Shown here piece after piece: positions 1-5,029 of a DNA stretch of 5,805 nucleotides. This DNA comes from an uncultured Collinsella sp. (GTDB taxonomy: Bacteria; Actinomycetota; Coriobacteriia; Coriobacteriales; Coriobacteriaceae), in contig CABUSE010000091.1 in assembly GCA_902494135.1 (NCBI GenBank), positions 1 through 5,805 on the forward strand. Reading direction: 5' to 3'. The position numbers and the translations under genes were made by a program. The notes under the pieces are model-generated. The model saw only the letters and a list, made by a program, of their open reading frames with translations, was not told the origin of the DNA and searched no databases. How positions within the stretch are numbered: the first letter of the stretch is position 1; each line of letters starts with the position of its first letter.

Positions 1-30
1 CACTTGCACCTGCAGCACCAAGGAGCCGCC

Positions 31-717
31 ATGCGCACCGAGCTCGATGTCCCCTTTTCGCACAAAGAAGAAGCCAAGGCGCTGGGCGCCAAATGGGACC
101 GGACCAAGAAGATCTGGTATGTACCCAGCGGCGTCAACCCCGAGCCCTTTGCCGAGTGGCTGCCCGGTGTTGACCGATCCGACCCCTCAGCGCCGTATAT
201 ATATCTAGTACTGGGCAAGCGCGAGTGCTGGAAGTGTCACAAAGAGACCTCGGTCGCGGCCTTCGGCATTCCCTATCGAACCGATAACGACGAGAGCATC
301 GCCATCGCGCACGCGCCCAACGAAGCCGGGTACATTGCCATCGACACGGCCAACGCCAACGCACTCGCCATCGTGCCCACTCTTGGCTGCGTGCCGGGCG
401 AGATCCGCGACTACCTTCATAAGCGCTGCGTGTACAAGCCCGTAGGCGCGCGAGCCTCCAAAGCCCCGTCGCTCGGCAACACGTGCACCAGTTGCGACGC
501 GCTGCAAGGCAGCCGCTATCTGTTCGAGGAGCCCTCGTCCCCGTTTGCCCTCACTGCCATCAACAAGCTGCCGGCACTGGAGTTTATACGCGTCGAAGTT
601 GCCGGCGTCTTTGGCGTCCCGGCCACGCGTACCGACTTTGACCAGGCGCTCTTTACCTGGGCACGCGACCATCACGCCGAGTTCCACAAGCAACTCGGTG
701 AGGGGATTTATTTGTAG
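31..717 (+). CDS. DUF5710-domain protein with split four-cysteine zinc-binding region
   Basis: Predicted 228-aa protein of unknown function. Residues 5-44 (LDVPF, then KALGAKWD, KKIWYVP and FAEWLP) match the DUF5710 pattern. That is a short module known from plasmid and mobile-element proteins, often attached to TraC-type primase or antirestriction proteins. After an odd Tyr/Ile-rich linker (residues 54-61), residues 66-69 (CWKC) and 152-155 (CTSC) form two CxxC pairs about 80 residues apart, so they could build one zinc site with a long insertion. C120 and C133 lie between them. No signal peptide or membrane segment is seen, so it is probably cytosolic. ATG at 31 is chosen because AAGGAG (20-25) precedes it by 5 nt and the DUF5710 match begins at once. 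The frame stays open upstream to the window edge, including a TTG at 4, but that has no visible ribosome site. It is convergent with the next gene. The domain call is good; the zinc site is inferred. Confidence 0.82.
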   Translation: MRTELDVPFSHKEEAKALGAKWDRTKKIWYVPSGVNPEPFAEWLPGVDRSDPSAPYIYLVLGKRECWKCHKETSVAAFGIPYRTDNDESIAIAHAPNEAGYIAIDTANANALAIVPTLGCVPGEIRDYLHKRCVYKPVGARASKAPSLGNTCTSCDALQGSRYLFEEPSSPFALTAINKLPALEFIRVEVAGVFGVPATRTDFDQALFTWARDHHAEFHKQLGEGIYL

Positions 718-754
718 AGGCAAAAGACACTCACAGCCAACTCCTCCGCATCAC

Positions 755-1039
755 CTATCCCTCGTCGCCGGCGTCGTACACGATATCGAGGCCACAAACA
801 GGGCATTTCTCCGGATACACCGGCATATGAACGCCCGTACGTTTCCTCACTTCGTCGCTGAACCTGTCACGTGCATCGATGAACCGAATGTCGAGACACG
901 GTATTTGCGAGCCGCAGCAAGGGCAGGCGACGACAAACGACCCGCAATCAACTTCTACGCCCGGAAACATATTGTTGTCGATAAGGGCACACGGCAGTTT
1001 TCCGTACTTCCCCATCGCAATATCGCCTCGCCAGCTCAT
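755..1039 (-). CDS. Small zinc-ribbon-like protein (94 aa)
   Basis: Predicted 94-aa cytosolic protein that I do not recognise as a named family. Two zinc-knuckle motifs are visible, C39-P-C-C42-G and C79-P-V-C82-G, separated by about 36 residues, as in zinc ribbons. C17, C32 and C48 are additional cysteines. The C-terminus is acidic (DAGDEG). ATG at 1039 is preceded on its strand by AAGGGG with 5 nt spacing. An internal ATG (M9) has a poorer site. The gene lies 121 bp downstream of the HNH nuclease gene on the same strand, so the two may form an operon, although the gap is large enough to hold its own promoter. Zinc binding is inferred from the cysteine pattern. A role as a nucleic-acid-binding accessory protein is possible but not shown. 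Codon use is less GC-biased than in the peptidase gene at the right edge. Confidence 0.72.
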   Translation of the reverse strand: MSWRGDIAMGKYGKLPCALIDNNMFPGVEVDCGSFVVACPCCGSQIPCLDIRFIDARDRFSDEVRKRTGVHMPVYPEKCPVCGLDIVYDAGDEG

Positions 1040-1160
1040 ACATGCCCCTTCTCGCTATACAAATCAGGAAGAGCATGCACCGGCGGGCGGGCGCGAGATT
1101 GCATCGCCACGCGATCCGATCAAACAACACGATCGTCAAAGAATGCCAAAGCCAAATACG

Positions 1161-2243
1161 CTAATACGGCAGAAGCCCCGCCTTTTCACGCTTCTTTTCC
1201 GAGCGATCGAACTCAATGCGATGGGCCTCAAGAAACACCGTATCGGGTCGCCACTGACGCTCATTCGGCTGCCTTAGCGTCGCACCCGCAAAGGAAGCGT
1301 AGTCGGTCTTATCCAGCAGGTACGATCCGCACAGCCGATATTCGCCGCAAACAGGCTCAAACGAAATCAGGTGAGCATCAAATAGGGAATGAAGATCGCG
1401 CCGAAGCAGAATGCCGTTGCTGGCAACCTGCGATTTGGGTCCCGAGTAATTCTCGATATGTGCAGCCTCCAGAGCTTCGCTGACGCCGCAGTCCGACACC
1501 GCGCAACGGCCATCATAGGCGGCAACGAGCTGTTTGCGGAACCATTGCTGCCCCAATCGCTCGCGCCTTAACGCATAGCGGACCTTTTCGTCGTCGGTCG
1601 TACCCTGTCCGGTAAACTCAATATCGACGGGCATGTGCTTCAGATAACTCATGTCGGGTGCAAAACGAGGGTCCGGTCCGCCTTTATGAACAGGACCGTG
1701 CAGAACAAACCATCCGTTTTCGGGCTCGAACCGCTCAACAAACGCAAGGCCGAGCACCTTGTAGCCCACCTCGGTTGCAAATATGACTCCGACTGGAACG
1801 CCACATTCCATGCAGTTGAGCATTTTACGGTTGTAATTCTGGTCTCGAAAACCAACGGTACCCGGCGCTTGAACCGAGTACTTAATGACCCACGTACCAT
1901 CGTCCAAATAGAGCGGAGGCACATCGGTGTAGAAGCTCTTTTTAGAGTTATGGACCGAAAGCGCAAAGATCTTATTGGGATCTTGCTTCACCCGATCCTG
2001 GCCCGGCCAGAAGATCCCTGAATCCCGCGTTACGGGAAAGAAGTCCGAGCCAATTCTCAAACGATACTGATACTGAGGGCTATCTTCCTTGGTGTGGTGC
2101 GGAAGGCTGGTCCAAACGCCGCCGCGCTGTTCCTCACCCAGAAACCACTCCCATGCCTCAACGTATTCGGAAGGCACGAGACTGCAGGCACGGTCATAGC
2201 TTGGTCCATCCATCAACGGAACAGCAAGGTCAATGTCGTTCAT
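1161..2243 (-). CDS. HNH endonuclease, predicted restriction-type (COG3440-like)
   Basis: Predicted 360-aa DNA endonuclease. The C-terminal HNH domain spans about residues 233-296. It begins FRKQLVAAYDGRC, with C247 and C252 close together, then A-A-H262-I as the first catalytic His, S-N276-G-I-L-L-R as the Asn segment and D-L-H285-S-L-F-D as the final His. This is the HNH_2-style ββα-metal nuclease pattern, and all core residues are present. Residues 60-185 form a separate domain with the run DDGTWVIKYS, a C144-x-x-C147 pair and a VGYKVLGLAFVERFE strand pair. It resembles the N-terminal sensing half of predicted restriction endonucleases of the COG3440 type, which would suggest recognition of modified or foreign DNA (inference). 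ATG 2243 is chosen because AGGTG (2254-2250) lies 6 nt upstream. GTG 2252 is the only in-frame alternative, since a stop codon directly precedes it. A short basic tail (EKKREKAG) ends the protein. The zinc-ribbon gene follows downstream. Confidence 0.85.
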   Translation of the reverse strand: MNDIDLAVPLMDGPSYDRACSLVPSEYVEAWEWFLGEEQRGGVWTSLPHHTKEDSPQYQYRLRIGSDFFPVTRDSGIFWPGQDRVKQDPNKIFALSVHNSKKSFYTDVPPLYLDDGTWVIKYSVQAPGTVGFRDQNYNRKMLNCMECGVPVGVIFATEVGYKVLGLAFVERFEPENGWFVLHGPVHKGGPDPRFAPDMSYLKHMPVDIEFTGQGTTDDEKVRYALRRERLGQQWFRKQLVAAYDGRCAVSDCGVSEALEAAHIENYSGPKSQVASNGILLRRDLHSLFDAHLISFEPVCGEYRLCGSYLLDKTDYASFAGATLRQPNERQWRPDTVFLEAHRIEFDRSEKKREKAGLLPY

Positions 2244-2344
2244 CGCCAGCACCTACAACCATACGAACGCGAGTCATGCCCCTCAATAATATGGCCGAGA
2301 GTCAATTATTACGAGATCTCATTCCGCGATCGGCACGTCGTTGA

Positions 2345-2951
2345 TGCTCTCGGTTTGCCGTTGGCGCGCTTGTACTCCGCTACCCCACTCCCCTGTATAC
2401 TGATGTAGCACGTGTTTCATCCGAGCTTGTTGGGCCGGATTGTTCATGGGAGGGTCTTGTGGCTGCTTCGAATCCGCCTAAGGGAAGCGTTTCTTCTTCG
2501 TCCATCAAGCCGGTTACGCGCAAGGCCGTGCGTTGCCAGCGCGAGGTCGCTTGGCTTGTCACGCAGGCAGCAGGCAGACTCGTGGCGAGCACGGAGGACG
2601 TCAATGCTCCCACACCGAGCTTTGTGCTGGCAGCGGCGCTGAATCGAGTACGCCAGCTTGGAACTCGTCGCACAAGAAGACGGCAGCCATCTTGGCTACC
2701 AGGACGCTATGGCGCCCGACCTGTTGACCTTTTGTCGCATGACCAAATTGCCCGCCGCGCCCAATACGCTTTCGGACGCAGGCTACATGTTTACGCTCTC
2801 GGGCGCGGACCTTATCCGCGACATCTATGCATACTGCAGCGAGCTCGCCGAGCGCCACGTCTTTGACGCGGCAGAAGTCAAACCGGGAAATGTCATCAAG
2901 CTGGTTCTTAGGCTGTTCTTGATGGACGGGTTCGGGACCATGCCGGCGTAA
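2345..2951 (+). pseudogene. Frameshifted remnant of an unrecognised protein (about 200 aa)
   Basis: Two protein-like segments lie in adjacent frames. The first (2345-2641) contains RYPTPLYTDVARVSSELV, SNPPKGSVSSSSIKPV and STEDVNAPTPSFVLAAAL. The second (2643-2951) contains IEYASLELVAQEDGSHLGY, LSDAGYMFTLSGADLIRD and VIKLVLRLFLMDGFGTMPA, ending at TAA. Removing one A at 2642/2643 joins them as ...AAAL-IEYASLEL..., whereas staying in the first frame gives an arginine-rich nonsense tail to 2866. The 5' end is also damaged: the first frame is closed by TGA at 2342-2344 and has no good start or ribosome site after it. An ATG at 2291 lies upstream in the same frame beyond that stop. I do not recognise the family. 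Sequencing error is possible for the frameshift alone, but the missing start argues for decay. It lies divergent to the HNH gene and convergent with the AlbA_2 gene. Confidence 0.6.
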
Positions 2952-2997
2952 GCCGAGTCTTTAGCATCACCGTCGACTGAGCAACAACCGCTTTACC

Positions 2998-3046
2998 TTA
3001 GTGGACGCCAATTGAGGGTCGATTATTGGGTCGCCTCGTCCACTAA
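2998..3046. repeat. Perfect 10-bp inverted repeat in convergent gap
   Basis: TTAGTGGACG (2998-3007) and CGTCCACTAA (3037-3046) are exact reverse complements. Inside them CCAAT (3008-3012) can pair with ATTGG (3025-3029), leaving a 7-nt bulge on one side. GGGTCG occurs twice in the interior (3016 and 3028). The element begins 5 bp beyond the AlbA_2 stop codon and 46 bp after the pseudogene stop. It could act as a transcription terminator, but neither strand has a T-tract after the stem. A protein-binding or recombination site is an alternative. Confidence 0.5.
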
Positions 3047-3051
3047 CGCAT

Positions 3052-4518
3052 TTATTCCACGCGCTCTGACAGTCGATACTTGCGGTTGCGGCTCGTCGCC
3101 GGCGCCGTGGGCTCAAGCTCGCCTTGAGCAATGAGCGCGTTGACGCGCGACCTAACCTGGGAAATTGTAAGCCCCGTGCGTTCTGCCAGCTCACGCGTCC
3201 CCAGCTCGCCGTAGTGTTTGAGTGCCGCCACAATTAAGCCCCCGCCATGATCGACCGGCTCGATCTTTGAACGGTAAAGTACGACCTTGAACCGATCGAA
3301 CCCCGGGCAGAACAGGGGCTCGGCCAGACCATGCGCGCGCATGGCATCGATCATCATCGGGATGCCCGAGCCATTGCCCTCAGCCGGCGAACCTGCGCCA
3401 TCCGGCAGCGGGACAATCGACATGAGTTTCACGAGCGTCGCGTTACGGCATCGGGAGCTGCCGTCAAACAAGTTCTCGCGAGTCTTTCCCCCGTAAAGGC
3501 CGCCAGGATTCGTCACCTCGACACGATCGTCAAAGACGTCGACGGCAATCGATTGTCCACAGAACCGATCCCCGTATTCTCGATGGATTACGGCGTTGGC
3601 GATTGCCTCGCGCAGAACCTCCTCGGGAATCTCAAGCGAGTCGACACGCGAGACACCTTGGACGGTCGAGGTTCGCCGCAAATTCTTGGCGACGGCTGCG
3701 ACGGCATCCGAGATCATCTCGCCCAACGTTCCCTCACAGATTGTGCGGTCCATGAATCTCAGCGACCCCGCCATGCCCTTCTGAGTTCCCGCATGGACAG
3801 CCACGTCAATGAAGAGCTTGGGATAGAACTGCTGAGGGTAGGTGCCCACAACTAGAAGTCCAGCCTTGGTGACATTGCCCTGGGAATCAAGGATATTTAG
3901 GCGCTCCAGCTTCGTTTGTTTGTCCGGCGCGCCGCGCATTGCCCGGGGCGTCAACGAGAAAGCCCGATCTATCGTACGGTCGACCAGCGTCTCGTCGAGA
4001 TTGTCCGCGCCCGCACCCGCCACCGCGTCGCGATCGCTCGGAGTCGCTCGACCGTATGACGCCAATGCGAGCACCTCGGTCGATGAAAGCGGCACATCTT
4101 TGTCATCAATGCGCTTGTAGCTGCCGCCCTGGGCGCCCCGCTCTATGACATAGCAGGGCTTGCTCGACGGATCGAGCTCCTCAATCGTAATGACGAGAAC
4201 GATGACGCCCTGAAGCTCCACTCGCTCGATCGTGTATTTGGGCGGATTGGCTAGCTTTCCTCGACCGCCCGCATCACCCATGCCTGACACAAATTGGTTG
4301 AGCACTTTCTCGGTCTCGAAGTTCTCAACCGGGACAAAACCTGCGCGCTCACTCACTCCGAGCACGATGATTCCGCCGGCAGTGTTCGCGAATGCGCTCA
4401 CCGTTTCCCATACGTCGCGGGAAAGCGTCGTGGCGCTCTCCTTGACCTCGACGTTAAAATCGTCCGAGCCCATGCGCCTTAAAGACTCGAGCAGACCGGT
4501 CAGTTCGTTTTCGTTCAT
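3052..4518 (-). CDS. Schlafen/AlbA_2 domain, ATPase-like and winged-helix protein (COG2865-like)
   Basis: Predicted 488-aa cytosolic protein. Residues 21-150 are a Schlafen AlbA_2 domain: E24-V-K26-E-S, then AFANTAGG at 42-49 and IIVLGV, with SYKR at 133-136 near its end. Residues 298-415 resemble the GHKL-type ATPase-like C-terminal module of COG2865 proteins, with LREAIANAVIHREY (302-315), the VFDDRVEVTNPGGL segment (328-341), RN (358-359) and GSGIPMM (383-389). Residues 428-483 form a winged helix-turn-helix (RELAERTGLTISQVRSRVNAL). All modules look intact and the length is typical of the family. These proteins are usually called predicted transcriptional regulators, and Schlafen-type proteins also occur in defence loci; which applies here is unknown. 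ATG 4518 is chosen because GAAAGGA (4532-4526) sits 7 nt upstream. GTG 4524 lies too close to that site. Autoregulation through the upstream repeats is a guess. Confidence 0.88.
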   Translation of the reverse strand: MNENELTGLLESLRRMGSDDFNVEVKESATTLSRDVWETVSAFANTAGGIIVLGVSERAGFVPVENFETEKVLNQFVSGMGDAGGRGKLANPPKYTIERVELQGVIVLVITIEELDPSSKPCYVIERGAQGGSYKRIDDKDVPLSSTEVLALASYGRATPSDRDAVAGAGADNLDETLVDRTIDRAFSLTPRAMRGAPDKQTKLERLNILDSQGNVTKAGLLVVGTYPQQFYPKLFIDVAVHAGTQKGMAGSLRFMDRTICEGTLGEMISDAVAAVAKNLRRTSTVQGVSRVDSLEIPEEVLREAIANAVIHREYGDRFCGQSIAVDVFDDRVEVTNPGGLYGGKTRENLFDGSSRCRNATLVKLMSIVPLPDGAGSPAEGNGSGIPMMIDAMRAHGLAEPLFCPGFDRFKVVLYRSKIEPVDHGGGLIVAALKHYGELGTRELAERTGLTISQVRSRVNALIAQGELEPTAPATSRNRKYRLSERVE

Positions 4519-4572
4519 CTGCACGTCCTTTCGCTCGGTTCTGCGGAGAATGCCGCGAATAAATTTCCTTCG

Positions 4573-4650
4573 TCTCTCAGTTATCTCTCGTAATTATCTC
4601 TTGTCTCTCACTCATCTTTCGTCTTAGAAATCAATGAGAGATGAGAGATG
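4573..4650. repeat. Repeat block A: ATCTCTC/GAGAGAT cluster
   Basis: TCTCTC occurs at 4573, 4584 and 4604, and the complementary GAGAGA at 4636 and 4643. The left and right halves can therefore fold on each other. The 20-nt unit TATCTCTCGTAATTATCTCT at 4582-4601 recurs exactly at 4747-4766, and the 14-nt unit TCTCTCAGTTATCT at 4573-4586 recurs at 4762-4775. The block sits about 55-130 bp upstream of the AlbA_2 start codon. It probably falls in that gene's leader or operator region. Confidence 0.75.
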
Positions 4651-4670
4651 GACTGTTCAACATTTGCTTC

Positions 4671-4699
4671 ATTAAAACATCTTTTTGCAGGTAGAACAA
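4671..4699 (-). promoter_or_regulatory. Candidate sigma-70 promoter for the AlbA_2 gene
   Basis: On the minus strand, TTGTTC (4699-4694) and TTTAAT (4676-4671) are separated by exactly 17 nt. The -10 matches consensus at 5 of 6 positions and the -35 at 3 of 6. It lies in the AT-rich core between the two repeat blocks. If used, the transcript would start near 4664 and carry a leader of about 145 nt that includes block A. This is the best candidate seen, but other AT-rich hexamers nearby could serve. Confidence 0.4.
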
Positions 4700-4746
4700 T
4701 CAACAATCAGCTAATACCATTGCGGTTCATCTCCATACGTCACCGC

Positions 4747-4815
4747 TATCTCTCGTAATTATCTCTCAGTTATCTGTCATTTCTTGTATTAGAGATGAGT
4801 GAAAGACGAGAGATA
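4747..4815. repeat. Repeat block B: second ATCTCTC/GAGAGAT cluster with 10-bp inverted arms
   Basis: TATCTCTCGT (4747-4756) and ACGAGAGATA (4806-4815) are perfect reverse complements. Inside them ATCTCT (4761-4766) can pair with AGAGAT (4791-4796), giving a nested stem. The block shares the exact 20-nt unit (4747-4766) and 14-nt unit (4762-4775) with block A, but in the opposite order, so the two blocks are rearranged copies and not simple duplicates. Between the blocks (4651-4746) lies an AT-rich core with no gene. Confidence 0.75.
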
Positions 4816-4826
4816 AAAGATGCCGC

Positions 4827-4886
4827 GCGTGGATATTTGGACGGTTTTTGGGCTTTTGGCGGTCGATTTCGTCCGAAAATCCACGC
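4827..4886. repeat. Long imperfect hairpin made from inverted copies of the 20-nt repeat
   Basis: GCGTGGATATTTGGAC (4827-4842) is the reverse complement of GTCCGAAAATCCACGC (4871-4886) except for one A-A mismatch and one position that would be a G-U pair in RNA. The stem is 16 bp and the loop 28 nt. The right arm is the first copy of the direct-repeat family that follows. The arrangement of one inverted and several direct copies resembles REP/BIME-type intergenic elements. No T-tract follows, so an ordinary terminator is not favoured. Confidence 0.6.
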
Positions 4887-4941
4887 TCATCCGGCGGGCG
4901 TCTGAAAATCCACGCTCGTGTGTCCGAAAATCCACGCTCGT
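4871..4941. repeat. Three direct copies of a 20-nt repeat
   Basis: The unit GTCCGAAAATCCACGCTCGT occurs at 4871-4890 (ending CAT instead of CGT), 4900-4919 (GTCTG instead of GTCCG) and 4922-4941 (exact). Start-to-start spacings are 29 and 22 bp. The first and third copies share further similarity downstream (CCGGCGGG and GCGGCAG). The array ends 8 bp before the -35 hexamer of the peptidase promoter. It could be a dispersed intergenic repeat family or a cluster of regulator-binding sites. Confidence 0.8.
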
Positions 4942-4949
4942 GCGGCAGA

Positions 4950-4977
4950 TTGGTCGAGGGCCCCATATGGGTATACT
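4950..4977 (+). promoter_or_regulatory. Candidate sigma-70 promoter for the M16C peptidase gene
   Basis: TTGGTC (4950-4955) and TATACT (4972-4977) are separated by 16 nt. The -10 matches consensus at 5 of 6 positions and the -35 at 3 of 6. The expected start, near 4984, would give a leader of about 45 nt containing a short GC hairpin and the ribosome site. No other hexamer pair between the repeats and the gene is as good. Confidence 0.6.
4962..4971. promoter_or_regulatory. Palindrome in promoter spacer, possible operator
   Basis: CCCATATGGG is a perfect 10-bp palindrome that directly abuts the -10 hexamer and fills the end of the promoter spacer. A second short palindrome, GGGCCC (4958-4963), overlaps it. 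A dimeric repressor bound here would block RNA polymerase. No regulator gene that would bind it can be identified from the sequence. Confidence 0.35.
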
Positions 4978-4997
4978 CTCGAGGATTCGACTCGATT

Positions 4998-5013
4998 CGC
5001 CCCCGCTGGGGCG
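4998..5013 (+). promoter_or_regulatory. GC-rich 5'-UTR hairpin next to the ribosome binding site
   Basis: CGCCCC (4998-5003) pairs with GGGGCG (5008-5013) around the tetraloop CGCT. All six pairs are G-C. The stem ends 2 nt before the Shine-Dalgarno sequence AAAGGAGA (5016-5023). Such a hairpin could protect the transcript or modulate translation. It does not itself cover the ribosome site. Confidence 0.45.
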
Positions 5014-5029
5014 TCAAAGGAGACTGCAT

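Noticed and set aside
4..30. Earlier TTG start for the DUF5710 gene
   Set aside because: No ribosome site is visible so close to the window edge, whereas ATG at 31 has AAGGAG at good spacing and the domain begins there.
545..1483. 312-codon open frame on the plus strand
   Set aside because: It overlaps the 3' part of the DUF5710 gene, the zinc-ribbon gene and the HNH gene antisense. Its product is low-complexity (Arg/Ser/Thr/Pro-rich) with no recognisable domain and no ribosome site.
2233..2277. Short leader ORF (about 15 codons, ATG at 2277) overlapping the HNH start
   Set aside because: The purine-rich GAGGGG lies only 1 nt from its ATG, too close for a ribosome site, and there is no attenuator structure downstream.
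2459..2866. 135-codon plus-strand frame taken as one intact gene
   Set aside because: After about 2642 the translation turns into arginine-rich nonsense while the adjacent frame becomes protein-like, so the shift model fits better.
3331..3855. 174-codon plus-strand frame antisense to the AlbA_2 gene
   Set aside because: It is a mirror frame of a gene with clear domains. The translation has no family pattern.
4871..4941. Possible CRISPR array
   Set aside because: Only three units, with repeats of 20 nt and 2-9 nt between them, far shorter than real spacers. No cas genes are visible.
4766..5029. 87-codon minus-strand frame across the 20-nt repeats
   Set aside because: Its ERGFSD peptide repeats only reflect the DNA repeats. 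It lacks a ribosome site, starts on the complement of the peptidase start region and covers a promoter.
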